A DNA stretch of 64,000 nt from Chromatiaceae bacterium (GTDB lineage Bacteria; Pseudomonadota; Gammaproteobacteria; Chromatiales; Chromatiaceae). Numbering within the stretch: the stretch's first letter is position 1; each line of letters opens with the position of its first letter. Shown here in pieces: positions 52,084-61,715 of this stretch. Made by a program: the position numbers and the translations under genes. Location: contig JACDZG010000021.1 in NCBI GenBank assembly GCA_013426805.1, positions 1 to 64,000 on the forward strand, in the 5' to 3' direction. Under the pieces are notes generated by a model. It worked only from the letters and a program-made list of their open reading frames with translations. It did no database searches and was not told the origin of the DNA.

Positions 52084-53535
52084 TTATGACTCCCGGCCCG
52101 AGTGGCACGGGCCAGCGATCGCTTGGGTGACTTGGCAGAATAAGGCCGAATGGCCGGAGTTGACGGCACCTACCGGCTGGGTCGGGGCCGCATCATGCGG
52201 TTGCCAGCCCAAGGTCAGCAGCAGGACCATGAAGCCGACGACGTAGGCCAAGACTACGTGCCAACCGCTCTTGACCCAGGCCCCGACTGATTTGGCCTGA
52301 GGATAAAGATTAGACAGCGCGACTCCGGCGGAACTCCCGAACCAGATCATGGATCCGCCGAAACCGACCGCGTAGGCGAGCATACCCCAATCGAATCCAC
52401 CCTGTTTGAGCGCCAGGGCCGTCAGCGGGATGTTGTCGAAGATCGCGGAGACGAACCCGAGTGACAGCGCCGAGTACCAGGAAGCGGGCGGGAGCCGATC
52501 GACCGGCATCATGGAGGCGCAGAGCACCAGCGACAGCAGGAACAGGGTGCCCTTGAAAGTGTCGGGCAGCAAGCGCCATTCGGGTTCGCGCAGCCCTCTG
52601 GTGAGCAGGATGGCGATCCAGACGGCCACTCCCAGGAAGGGAAAGCTGTCGGCCAAGCCCTTGAAATACAGATTCACAAACAGGTTGGCAATGACCGCGG
52701 TCACCAGGATGATCGCGACGATGCCCACCCGTGTCCAATCGACCCGGGTTCCGACCGGCACATCCCGGATGACCGGCTGGAAGCGATGCTGCTGGATGGC
52801 GGCGGGGATGCCGAAGACGACCAGGGCCGTCCCCGCGGCCACGTAGGCGTGCAGTACCTCGAGCGGCCCGACGCCGGAGATCCACATCATGGTTGTGGTC
52901 GTGTCACCCACCACGCTGCCCGAGCCGCCCGCGTTGGAGGCGGCGACGATGGCGACCAGGAAGCCGATGTGCACCTTGTAGCGGAAGACCCCGGCGGCGA
53001 TGGTGCCGCCGATCAGTGCCGCGGCGATATTGTCCAGAAAGCTGGACAGCACGAAGATCATGACGAGCAGGGTGAATCCACCCAGCCAGCCGGCCGGCAG
53101 GTAGCGCGGCAGCACCTCGGGGACATGGCTGTCCTCGAAGTGGCGGGCCAGGAGCGCGAAGCCGAGCAGCAGGCCGAGCAGATTGGCCAGCAGCACCCAT
53201 TCATGTCCCAGATGGGTCACGAGCCCCAGGAGTCCGGGGCCCGCGGTAAAGCCGGTGAACGCGAGCTTGAAGGCGGTAATGGTCGCGAGACCGCCGAGTG
53301 CGACCTGAAGGGTGTAATTATGGAACAGGGCCACACCGAGCAGGGTCAATGCGAAGAGGATGAATTCCACTGGGATACAGAGTTGAACGTCAGTTTGCTG
53401 GTAACCCGGCTCGGTGGCCAGCAGGAGTCCGGAGACGATCAGCAAGCCCAGGAACAACAGAACCTGCAACGCTGGACGTGACGTTCGGAGCCGGTGGGAC
53501 AAGGGGGTGTCATCGAGTTGCGTGAAACGGTGCAC
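52084..53535 (-). CDS. Ion-transporter superfamily permease (NhaD/ArsB/SLC13-like)
   Basis: A 483-aa protein with about eleven membrane helices. Motifs include SSFLDNIAAALIGGTIAAGV, ASNAGGSGSVVGDTTTTMMW and AIFDNIPLTALAL, the paired DNxxx hairpin and GGxxSxxGD motifs of the IT superfamily. The substrate (sodium/proton, sulfate or organic acids) is not decidable. GTG at 53535 is the first start available. Coupled to a Usp gene downstream. Confidence 0.85.
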   Translation of the reverse strand: MHRFTQLDDTPLSHRLRTSRPALQVLLFLGLLIVSGLLLATEPGYQQTDVQLCIPVEFILFALTLLGVALFHNYTLQVALGGLATITAFKLAFTGFTAGPGLLGLVTHLGHEWVLLANLLGLLLGFALLARHFEDSHVPEVLPRYLPAGWLGGFTLLVMIFVLSSFLDNIAAALIGGTIAAGVFRYKVHIGFLVAIVAASNAGGSGSVVGDTTTTMMWISGVGPLEVLHAYVAAGTALVVFGIPAAIQQHRFQPVIRDVPVGTRVDWTRVGIVAIILVTAVIANLFVNLYFKGLADSFPFLGVAVWIAILLTRGLREPEWRLLPDTFKGTLFLLSLVLCASMMPVDRLPPASWYSALSLGFVSAIFDNIPLTALALKQGGFDWGMLAYAVGFGGSMIWFGSSAGVALSNLYPQAKSVGAWVKSGWHVVLAYVVGFMVLLLTLGWQPHDAAPTQPVGAVNSGHSALFCQVTQAIAGPCHSGRES

Positions 53536-53651
53536 GGCGCCGCCGATCGGTCAATTGAAGATGCCTAATCATAAAGCGCGCGGCGGAGCGCGGGAACTCT
53601 TTTTCGTAAGGACTGGCGCCGCTTCTAGTGGCGGCTCGTGTCCATGCCGAC

Positions 53652-54511
53652 TCAGAGCGCTTTCTCCAATGCCTGCCGCAGGTTTGCCACTGTACGCTCG
53701 ACATGGTGCAGTTTGTCGAGCCCGAAGAGACCGATGCGGAAGGTCTTGAATCGGTCGGCAGGGTGGCGTGGTAGGCGTGGCCGCCGGCCTCGTAGGCGGC
53801 CATGATCTGCAGCCATTTCTTGAGATCACCGGCGAAGCTGGTACTGGTGGTGGCGTCGATGCGCGCCCGGGCCAGGGGGCTCAGCATCACCAGCGCCGCG
53901 CAAGGCGAACTCGTCCAACCCTTTTGCGGTGCGCTGATCAGTATATCGACCCCGCTCGCGGCCATATCCACCCAGATCGCGCCTGAGGCGACGCAGTCGA
54001 GCACGAACAGGCCTCCGACCGCATGTACCGCGTCGGCCACGGCGCGCAGGTAGTCATCAGGCAGGATAATGCCGGCCGAGGTCTCGACATGCGGTGCGAA
54101 CAGGATATCCGGCCGCTGCCGGGCAATCGCGGCCACCACCTCCGCGATCGGCGCCGGCGCGAACGGTGCCTGCGGACCTTCGCCCACCGGCCGCGCCTTC
54201 AGCACCACGGATTCGGCCGGGATGGAACCCATGTCGAAGATCTGTGTCCAGCGGTAGCTGAACCAGCCGTTGCGGATCACCAGCGCCTTCTTGCCGGTCG
54301 CGAACTGGCGTGCCACGGCCTCCATGCCATCGGTGCCGCCGCCGGGCACGATCACCACGGCGTGGGCCTGATAGACCTTCTTGAGCGTGGCCGACAGGTC
54401 GCGCATCACGCCCTGAAAAGCCAGGGACATATGATTGAGTGAGCGGTCGGTGAACACCACCGAATACTCGAGCAGGCCGTCGGGATCGACGTTGGGGAGC
54501 AGGCCGGGCAT
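53652..54511 (-). pseudogene. Class V aminotransferase with internal deletion and frame change
   Basis: From ATG 54511 (MPGLLPNVDPDGLLEYSVVF) the protein follows a normal fold-type I class V aminotransferase through the PLP lysine segment ISAPQKGWTSSPCAALVML to YHATLPTD. There the frame changes. The family C-terminus (RFKTFRIGLFGLDKLHHVER, then LRQALEKAL and TGA at 53652) continues directly in another frame. Relatives have roughly 90 more residues between these points, so the gene has lost an internal block. The junction sequence CCGACCGAT could fit both sides, suggesting deletion between short repeats. The unbroken frame to 53510 is out-of-frame read-through. Confidence 0.8.
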
Positions 54512-54674
54512 GGTCACCTCTCAAGGACCCGGCGGCGCCGGGCGGATGTGGGGCAGGTTGAACACCTGGGCGATGTGTTGGATTGTAGCGGGTGTCGGCG
54601 GGAGCGGGCGTCGTGGAGGGCCTTGATCATCGTTGCGGCCAGACCTTCCGTCGAGGCCCTGTGGGGGAAATCTG

Positions 54675-54743
54675 ATCCACAGATGAACACAGATGAACAC
54701 AGATGTTGTTTTTCATCTGTGAACATCTGTTGCATCTGTGGAT
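54675..54743. repeat. CACAGATG-type repeat and hairpin
   Basis: ATCCACAGATG (54675-54685) is inverted at 54733-54743, and between them AACACAGATG is repeated in tandem. It is an AT-richer island of a kind often dispersed in bacterial genomes. The whole gap 54512-55085 has no gene apart from this and the next repeat. Confidence 0.75.
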
Positions 54744-54831
54744 AAATCCGAGTGGCCGCTTTGGCCGGAACGGCGATCATGGCCGTAGGTTCCATGCCGC
54801 GGACCCGTACCACACTCGGTCGTCGGGACCG

Positions 54832-54877
54832 GCGCGGAGCACCAAGGGATGCGTTACACCGCGGAGCGGTGTAACGA
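54832..54877. repeat. Dispersed repeat copy A (GCGCGGAGC...GTGTAACGA)
   Basis: GCGCGGAGCACCAAGGGATG followed by CGTTACACCGCGGAGCGGTG and TAACGA. It recurs at 60146-60192 and in shorter form at 59388-59425. The GTTACACCGC / GCGGTGTAAC part forms a 10-bp inverted repeat. A second GGCGGTGTAACGAGG follows at once. Confidence 0.8.
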
Positions 54878-55085
54878 GGGGGCGGTGTAACGAGGGGCAA
54901 CTGCGCTCTGCGTGACCCCACCGGGTCAGAGCCAGCAGCCGCCAGTCTTCGTGCGGGTATGTTGCGCATCAGCTCGAATCAGCGTATCTTTTGGCGCTTA
55001 TTCTTGTCAGTGAATACAGGCAGTTGGCTGACAGAGACTGACTGGTTGAATCTATCCTTCGCTGCGTCTACTGCAAGCCTAACCC

Positions 55086-55292
55086 ATGACAGTTGAGAGT
55101 AACGCCCGCCGTCGCCTCCGGGAATATATGGCGCGCCATCACATTGATCCGCGGGACGAACGTCCTGACTTACCTATTGGTCTCTATCGGACCGATATCG
55201 TCCCCTTACGCGGCAGCGCCCATATCGCCTCCGGTCGAGTGGCGAAAAAGAAGGACATTGATGCCCTTTTCAAGCGCCTACGGTTCCGCTGA
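55086..55292 (+). CDS. Small basic protein (68 aa), hypothetical
   Basis: MTVESNARRRLREYMARHHI then DERPDLPIGLYRTDIVPLRG and KKKDIDALFKRLRFR. Short, charged, no membrane segment. No recognised family. It ends 21 bases before a possible start of the broken membrane gene and may have formed an operon with it. Confidence 0.4.
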   Translation: MTVESNARRRLREYMARHHIDPRDERPDLPIGLYRTDIVPLRGSAHIASGRVAKKKDIDALFKRLRFR

Positions 55293-55313
55293 TCCCTTAG
55301 AGCAGGGACGCAC

Positions 55314-55836
55314 ATGTCCGAAGAGTCCGAGAAACAAGAGATCGCTCGACAAGTCATCGCTGTCATCGAGCAGGATTACTGTCAAGCGTGACCAGATCGC
55401 GAGTGCAGTCTTTCGCATCGAGACGGTGGAGGGCGCCATTCCCCGGGCACTGAAACAGCGGCTCCGGCAGATCGAGACGAAGCGCAGGACGGCGTTTCGC
55501 ATCGAGACCAATGGCGATCAGCAGGTCAGTGCCCCTCTTGAGGAGATCCTGGCCGACGCATTGGAACTCGAAGAGCAACTGCTTGGCCAGTTCACCGTTC
55601 CGGGAAAAGGCACCACAGCAACCTATCGGTTCATCCGCAGTTTCATACGGGTCCTATTCGCAGGATCGTTCGCAATCCTCTGCAGCATCGTCGCCGCGCA
55701 CGTCTTTGCAGTGGTCCTTCCCGAAGGTTCTTCGATCCTCAATACTTCGCGAAGCTTTTGGTCAGCCATTATGGCGCCGGTCCTCGGAACCGGCACGCCT
55801 GGCCCCAGTCAGCCGCCTGCTTCATCTAGTCCCTAG
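55314..55836 (+). pseudogene. Frameshifted hypothetical membrane protein
   Basis: ATG 55314 starts MSEESEKQEIARQVIAVIEQ but meets TGA after 25 codons. A second frame continues in register with VKRDQIASAVFRIETVEGAI, RAFRIET-like repeats and ends with a membrane helix (VLFAGSFAILCSIVAAHVFA) at 55836. The simplest reading is one gene of about 170 aa broken near 55375-55390. No family recognised. Confidence 0.4.
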
Positions 55837-55887
55837 CGCTTTGTCGCCGGCAACGTCGGCCGGCACGACAGCGCCACCTTATGGACA

Positions 55888-56235
55888 TTACAGTGAAATC
55901 GGCAGATCGCTCCAAACATGCTCAAGCCCTTCGCCGTCATAGTCCTCCGGCCGGAGTTTGATGACGAAGTTGAGCCGCGAAGGGCGCCGCTTCGGCTGCT
56001 CTGCAAGCCACGGGCGGGTCCACGGGCGGGATTTCGTCAGCGTTCGGCGGTCGGCGGCCTGTTCCGTCCAGTACCATCGCCCATTGACTTCGGCGCGTTG
56101 CCAATGCGGCAACAGCCGTTGTAGAGGATCGGCATCCAGTTTCCCGTGGTCCCGGCATGGAAAGTTTGAACTTCGGGTGGGGGTTACCAAGCAGGAGCTT
56201 GGTAACCAGAGAGGGAACGACCTGGGCCAGAACAA
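55888..56235 (-). pseudogene. Possible coding remnant (tryptophan-rich C-terminus)
   Basis: A frame with DADPLQRLLPHWQRAEVNGR, YWTEQAADRR and RPSRLNFVIKLRPEDYDGEG ends at 55888. The composition looks coding from about 56165 down, but no start codon with a ribosome binding site is visible and the N-terminal portion (VTPTRSSNFPCRD) looks noncoding. Treated as a remnant of an unrecognised protein; a short shadow is also possible. The gap 55837-56349 has nothing else. Confidence 0.3.
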
Positions 56236-56349
56236 GAACTAAGCACTTGTCCATCCGGAAACATCCGATAATCCGGCTGCTTGCCACCGCTCCTTATCTA
56301 CTCCCAACACCTCAACCGGTCGCGCTCCGCGACCGGCATACCGTGATCA

Positions 56350-58418
56350 TCAAATCCCGAGCAACCCAACGATCTGCTCGATGATCTTCAATACCGGCGA
56401 GAGTGTATCAGTCACCGCGCGAGCCGCCTTCATCAACCCCTCGGCGGAGATCCGCAGCAGGCTCTGATTTGGCGGCTCGGCTTTGGCCTTTTCGATCAGT
56501 TCCCAGGTGAGTGCGGCGACCGTCTCAGCCTCCTGTGCCCGGTCTGCCGGAACCTGGGTCAGGGCCTCCGACAGGTCCGCCAGCAGTTCGGTCAATCGCT
56601 GCTTTGTCGCGTCGTCGCCCCGCGGCAAGGCCCCGATGCCCTGGCTGACCCGCTCCAGCCTGGACTTGATGTTGACAATGCTGCCGCTGAAGTCGCCGGA
56701 TTGGTTGATGATATCGCCGCTAATCATTTGAGCGCTCTTCCCCGCGTGCTGGACAATGTTGTGGATGGTTACCGGCTGGGGGCGGGCAGCGATGGTCGCA
56801 TCGATCATCCGCTCCAGGACGGCATTATGCCGACGCTCACTCGCGAGCAGTTCCTTGTGGTGCTCCAGGCGCCCGGCGAGCCGACTGCGTTCGGTCTCCA
56901 GCGCGGCGAGCCGCTGCTCATAGTCGGTGACCAGGCGCCGATAGTCCGCGTCCTTGTCCCCATGGTCGGGCACCGCGATACGAATGATGATGCGTCCGTC
57001 CTCGGTGTTGTCGATTGACTGGACGCGCACCTGCGCCTCACTGCCGTCGCCCGTCTCGGCATAGTGCGTGCGAAGGTCCTCGAAGGCGGCGCGGAAGGCG
57101 TCCCAGTCGATGCCGTTGCGGAAGATGAGGTCCACGGTTTTCAGCGCCTGCTTGAACAGGGTCGTGAAGTCGCCGGGGCCGAAGGTACCCTCGCCTTGGG
57201 GTCGGCGCTCGCGGCGCTCGCCGTTCGGGCCGGATTCCAGGAAGACATAATCGGCGACGACGCCGTCGAGGCGCGTGGCGGTGTCGATGTTCCAGCCGTC
57301 CAGCAGGGCGCCGGTCATGGTCGCGCCGGTGAGATCCACACCGATCAGGGTGGCGCGGCTGAGATCCGCACCGGTCAGGTCGGCTTGGGACAGGTCAGCA
57401 CCGGTGAGTTCCGCGTCGCACAGGCGGGCATCGCGCAGGCTGGCACCGGCGAGCCAGGCCCCGTGCAGGTCGGCGTGATCGAAGTCCCCGCTGGCGCCTT
57501 CCCCGCTCACCAGCAGTTCGCGTACCCGGCGATCAGCGAGTATGGTTCCTTGGACATGGGCCAGGTGCAGGTCGCGGGCACCCCGCAAGCGGGTGCGGGT
57601 GAGGTCGGCGGGTCGGCCGAGGCCGGCGAAGGTCATGCGGGCCTTGGTGAAGTCGGCGCCGGTCAGGGTGCCGTCGCGGAAGTCGGTCGTGGGCCAGGCA
57701 GCGACGGCCAGTATCCAACGGCGGAGCCTGGGAAACTGCGGGTCTTCGGCCAGAGCGCGGCGGCGCAGATACCAGCCCAGCAGGATGAACGATGTAATCC
57801 CAACTCCCGCCGCAATTTTATCCACAGCTATAACGATAGCCATAGCCACACTTACAGTCACGCCCACAGCCCCACCCGCAGCCGCCACGGTCATAGCAAC
57901 AGCAGCAGTGCCAGCCATAGCCACACCCATAGCCACAACTACCGCCGCCGGATTAGTAGCCGCCACAACGACTGCTAAGAAACCCGCAAGCCCGATTCCG
58001 AGCGTCCCTAGGATGCCCCAGAAACGCCCCAGCCGGACCGCAAGCGCCAGGGCAATCTAAGGCCGACGACCAGCAAGCTGCCGAGCCACACGTCAGAGGC
58101 GAGGACACTGGAGTTTATGGCAGTTTCGAATCGGGTAGATTCCACCACCTTGCGGATTTGATAGACCGTTGCATAAGAAAAAAACAAGCCGATGAATGAA
58201 AGCAGCCCAGAGGTGAGTCCAGCCAAGGATGCGGCTAGGTTCCAGGCCCAAGCCCGCCATCCGCCCCGCCCCAGCCGCGCCCCGCTGAAATCGGCCCCGG
58301 CCAGGTTCGCCCCACGAAATGAGGCTCCGCGCAGGTCTGACCCGCGGAAGCTCGCCCCCCGCAGGTCCCCGCTGAAGCGTCGCCCGCGCAGCCGTTGTCC
58401 GGAAAAGTCCTTCGCCAT
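56350..58418 (-). pseudogene. Pentapeptide-repeat membrane protein split by a frameshift
   Basis: ATG 58418 begins MAKDFSGQRLRGRRFSGDLR with pentapeptide repeats (LRGASFRGANLAGADFSGA) and two membrane helices up to SLLVVGLRL. There the frame runs off to a stop at 58008. In the next frame the protein continues ALALAVRLGRFWGILGTLGI into a hydrophobic low-complexity stretch, a second pentapeptide block (LTGADLSQADLTGADLSRAT) and a helical C-terminal domain (IVNIKSRLERVSQGIGALPR) ending at 56350. The two pieces join near 58040-58060 at CTTAGATTGCCCTGG with a one-base change, giving about 690 residues. Reinitiation at the GTG near 57966 could still yield the C-terminal 538-aa part. Confidence 0.75.
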
Positions 58419-58610
58419 TCCACTCTCCCTCTCGATCAATCCAAGCCCTGTCTCGACTGAGGGCCACCATCACGTCCGGTTGGGACCTGCCGAGAGTCCA
58501 GCGTCGCATCGCCACCCACACGGCCCCAACAACCGAAGCCGCCCTCGGATTCGGATCAGGTTCGCGTCGCAGGAGAGTAGCGAGTCCTGACCGCCGGTAT
58601 CAGTTCGGAT

Positions 58611-59042
58611 TCAGGCAATTACTGGATTCCAGACACGCCGGAACCCGAACCCACCGAAATCCTTCGCATTGGCGGTCGCCAGTTCGGTCACGCCGTGATG
58701 GAGCAAGGTCAAGGCGATGCGGGCGTCGAAGATCCGCCGTCGTGCGAACTGCGGTTGCCCGGCAAGTTGCCAGATCTGATCCATGACGGGTGCGTTCTCG
58801 ACCAGGCGCCAGCGCGGATTGTTGCGATAAGCCATGCAGGTGTCTGCGGCCATTTCGGCGGAGAGGGGCGCGGTGAGGACGGCCGGGTTGCGCAGCAACA
58901 GGTAGAGTTCGACCAGCACCAGTTCGCAGATCGCCACGTCTTCGCGGGTCCCGCAGGCGGCGACGAAACCAAAAGCTGCGCCATGCTCGGCGCAATCGGC
59001 GTTCTGGGCGTAGAGCAGAATGTTGGTATCAATCGAGATCAC
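58611..59042 (-). CDS. vapC: VapC-type PIN-domain toxin
   Basis: A 143-aa protein: [20 protein letters not shown] (first acidic residue), [17 protein letters not shown], and [20 protein letters not shown] with a late D. The PIN acids look complete. Its ATG overlaps the stop of the antitoxin gene by four bases. VapC toxins cleave tRNA or rRNA. Confidence 0.88.
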   Translation of the reverse strand: MISIDTNILLYAQNADCAEHGAAFGFVAACGTREDVAICELVLVELYLLLRNPAVLTAPLSAEMAADTCMAYRNNPRWRLVENAPVMDQIWQLAGQPQFARRRIFDARIALTLLHHGVTELATANAKDFGGFGFRRVWNPVIA

Positions 59043-59290
59043 GGCAGGGCGCGATCTGTCGGCTCATTGGCGAGCAGCCGCCAGTCTTCCTCCGGGGCTT
59101 GAAAGGTCCCCAGGGCTCGGGGTGGCGGCGGCACCCATGGGGGCGCACCGGATGGAACTGGCGGGTAGATGCGCACGATGTACTCCAAACCGCGGCGGAC
59201 GACCTCGGCGAGCGAGATCTCGCGGTCGCGGGCGACTCGCTTTGCCTCTCGGTAGAGTGCGTCAGGAAGTTGGATCTGAGTCTTGATCAT
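59039..59290 (-). CDS. vapB: VapB-type ribbon-helix-helix antitoxin
   Basis: An 83-aa protein: [40 protein letters not shown] is a ribbon-helix-helix DNA-binding domain, followed by a proline-rich tail ([14 protein letters not shown]) that should wrap the toxin. Antitoxin-first order with the VapC gene. Confidence 0.85.
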   Translation of the reverse strand: MIKTQIQLPDALYREAKRVARDREISLAEVVRRGLEYIVRIYPPVPSGAPPWVPPPPRALGTFQAPEEDWRLLANEPTDRALP

Positions 59291-59387
59291 AATGGGAAAA
59301 TACCACCATGGCGATTCTGTATCAATGTTGCCGGTGACATCGGTGAGATCTGACCGGTGACAACCCCAGTTCGGTCGTCGGTATTTG

Positions 59388-59425
59388 GCGCGGAGCGCCA
59401 GAGGATGCGTTGCACCGCGGAGAGA
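59388..59425. repeat. Dispersed repeat copy B (short)
   Basis: GCGCGGAGCGCCAGAGGATG then CGTTGCACCGCGGAG is the left half of the repeat at 54832 and 60146; the right arm GCGGTGTAAC is missing. Confidence 0.65.
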
Positions 59426-59466
59426 CTGTGAAAGTATTCACTGTCGGCTCGGTCCGCGCGCGATCT

Positions 59467-59554
59467 GTAGGCTGGGTAGAGCGCAGCGAAACCCAGCATT
59501 CAACGCCTTATGCGCGCGCCAACGATGGGTTTCGCTGCGCTCTACCCATCCTAC
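59467..59554. repeat. Long inverted repeat with 29-bp arms
   Basis: Left arm 59467-59495 (GTAGGCTGGGTAGAGCGCAG...) pairs with right arm 59526-59554 (...GCGCTCTACCCATCCTAC) with one or two mismatches around a 30-base loop. GGGTAGAGCGCAGCGAAACCC elements of this kind are dispersed in many proteobacterial genomes. Confidence 0.85.
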
Positions 59555-59647
59555 GGGAATATTTTCACAATCTCGGGAGCGCGGTCACGAGTGAAGGGCT
59601 GGGAACGATGCTGCCGTTTGGGCTGATGGCAATTGCCCCATGTTTGC

Positions 59648-59995
59648 TCAGGCGGCCAACTGCTGATCGTCGAGGAGCGTCAGGCACAGGGTGCGGATCG
59701 CGGCGATTTCGCGCTGAAACTCCTGTTGGGCCTGTTCGACCGGCAGGGCGTCGAAGATGTCGGGAAGTTGGACGCCGCGCCCCATGATGTCATCGGCGAT
59801 CTTGTGCCTTAACTGCCGACGGACATAGAGGCAGTTATCCGCGTGGAAGAAGACTTCGACCGCTCCGGAGGCGCTGATGGTGCCGGCGACCAGCGATTCG
59901 AGGACACCGAGTGACAGCAACGCGAAGGATGCGAGCCGTTGTTCCTCGCTGCCGGAGTGCGCCAAGAGCGCTTCGATCTCAACCCGCTGTTTCAT
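59648..59995 (-). CDS. Hypothetical helical protein (115 aa)
   Basis: MKQRVEIEALLAHSGSEEQR, FALLSLGVLESLVAGTISAS, then RRQLRHKIADDIMGRGVQLP and a helical C-terminus. No membrane span is certain. Start ATG 59995 has GGAAGCGA before it; the longer frame to 60265 crosses a dispersed repeat and is rejected. No named family recognised. Confidence 0.5.
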   Translation of the reverse strand: MKQRVEIEALLAHSGSEEQRLASFALLSLGVLESLVAGTISASGAVEVFFHADNCLYVRRQLRHKIADDIMGRGVQLPDIFDALPVEQAQQEFQREIAAIRTLCLTLLDDQQLAA

Positions 59996-60145
59996 GGCTC
60001 GCTTCCATTTGGGAAGAATTTCACCCCGGCGACTAGCACCATGGGGGACTCGTATCAAACCCGGATCGTTACCGAGTCTTGGGGTCATGGAGTCGGGCTC
60101 CGTGCCGCGGACCTTGCCGTACCAGGCCGGGTGTTGGGTCACTGG

Positions 60146-60192
60146 GCGCGGAGCGCCAGGGGATGCGTTACACCGCAGGAGCGGTGTAACGA
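60146..60192. repeat. Dispersed repeat copy C
   Basis: GCGCGGAGCGCCAGGGGATG, CGTTACACCGCAGGAGCGGT and GTAACGA: nearly the same as the copy at 54832-54877 with the GTTACACCGC / GCGGTGTAAC inverted arms kept. Flanked by GTGCCGCGGACC-like sequence as in copy A. Confidence 0.8.
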
Positions 60193-60292
60193 GAGTGAAG
60201 CCCTTTGGTTCACCGCTGTGGCAGCGTTGCCCGAGCGGCCCGAAACGTTCGGGACGGGGTCTCAAACCCCGTCCCGCCTGGCCGGAAGCGAA

Positions 60293-61369
60293 TCAGCACC
60301 CCGCCCGATACCGCAAGTCGAGCGTATAGGGATGCTCCCCGGCCGGCTCCTCCGGCGGGGCGTCGATGATCCCCGGCGTATGGCCCATCAGCCGGAAGCG
60401 GGCGATACGCCGGCTCTCGGCCTCATAGCTGTTGACCGGGAAATTGCTTTCACTGCGCCCGCCCGGGTGGGCGACATAGTGCGGGAAGCGGAATTCGAAG
60501 AAGGGATCGAACCAGGCGGGATCGAAGGGGTAGCCGGCGCGGCGCAGATCGCAGATCACGTCGTCGAAGTCGACCCGCGCGAAATGCGGCAGCAGGAAGC
60601 GGTCGTGCAGTTCGGTGCCCCAGCGCACCGGCTTGCGGCTGTAGGGCTCCTTCCAGAAGCGGGCGACCAGGGCGCGCATCAGGCTCATCTGCGCCAGGCT
60701 CATGCGCGCGTGCGGCGGCATTTCGAAGCCGCGGAACTCGACCAGCCCCTGGCGGCCGGACGCGCTGTCGGGCGAGTAGAGCTTGTCGATGCAGAACTCG
60801 GTGCGGTGGGTGTTGCCGGTGACATCGGTCAGCAGGTTGCGCAGCACCCGGTCGACGATCCAGGGCTGCGGGACCTGACCCTGGGGCATCTGCTGGAAGG
60901 CGATGGCCAGCTCATAGAGCCGGTCGTCGCGCGCCTCGTCCACCCGCGGCGCCTGGCTGGTGGGGCCGATGAACATCCCGGAGAACAGATAGGAGAGGCT
61001 CGGGTGGTGCTGCCAGTAGGTGATCAGGCTTTGCACCAGATCCGGCCGACGCAGCAGCGGACTGTCGGCCGGGGTGGGGCCGCCGAGTGTCACATGGTTG
61101 CCGCCGCCGGTGCCGGTGTGGCGGCCGTCGAGCATGAACTTCTCGGTGCCGAGCCGGGCGAGCCGCGCCTCCTCGTAGAGGATGTGGGTGTCGCGCACCA
61201 TGTCGTCCCAGGCCTCGGAAGGGTGGATGTTGACCTCAATGACGCCCGGGTCCGGGGTGACGGCGAGCTTTTGCAGTCGGTGGTCGCGCGGCGGCTCGTA
61301 GCCCTCGATGATGATGGGCATCTTCAGTTCCGCCGCCGTGTCCTCCAGGCACAGCGCGAGATCCAGCGA
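60293..61369 (-). pseudogene. DUF2126 gene remnant, N-terminally truncated and internally deleted
   Basis: The frame shows strong DUF2126 features: [78 protein letters not shown] and [20 protein letters not shown]. Normal members exceed 1000 aa and carry an N-terminal transglutaminase-like part that is absent here. In addition FEFRFP joins directly to [20 protein letters not shown], whereas relatives have over 100 residues between these. Both losses leave one open frame, but function is unlikely. Beyond 61369 the open frame to 61522 is unrelated sequence. Confidence 0.8.
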
Positions 61370-61505
61370 GTGCTCGGGTGAGCGGCAGACCGGAGTCCCT
61401 GAGGACTTTCCGAGTTTCAACCCCGGCTGACCGCTGGACGCTGGAGCACGACGGCCAAGTGTGCGATATTTGCAGCTACATCTAGCGAATCCGAGGAGCA
61501 TCCGA

Positions 61506-61715
61506 TTGGAAGCACTACGCAAAGTCTATGACGACGCGCCCGATGAGATACTGCTGCCCATCCCCAGCGAATGGCGTCATCGCCGCGTCGAGGTCGTTCT
61601 CTCGGCGCTGGACCGGCCTGACGATCCCTGCCTCGCGAACCAGGCACCGCCTTACCGGGTTCTCAAGGTGGATCGGCGAATAGTCGCCAACCGCGATTCG
61701 CTGCATGAGCGCTGA
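61506..61715 (+). CDS. Antitoxin of the second vapBC pair
   Basis: From TTG 61506: [39 protein letters not shown], about 69 aa. The pattern of a small antitoxin preceding a PIN toxin. GAGGAG lies upstream; the in-frame ATG at 61461 would add 15 residues. It overlaps the vapC start by 11 bases. Confidence 0.7.
   Translation: MEALRKVYDDAPDEILLPIPSEWRHRRVEVVLSALDRPDDPCLANQAPPYRVLKVDRRIVANRDSLHER

Noticed and set aside
55093-55836. A single 247-aa gene from 55093
   Set aside because: The first 95 residues overlap the 68-aa ORF in another frame and look noncoding; only the later part is protein-like.
57838-57965. CRISPR-like or regulatory tandem repeat
   Set aside because: The degenerate AGCCATAGCCACA-type repeats encode the alanine/valine-rich membrane stretch of the pentapeptide protein; spacing is irregular and coding.
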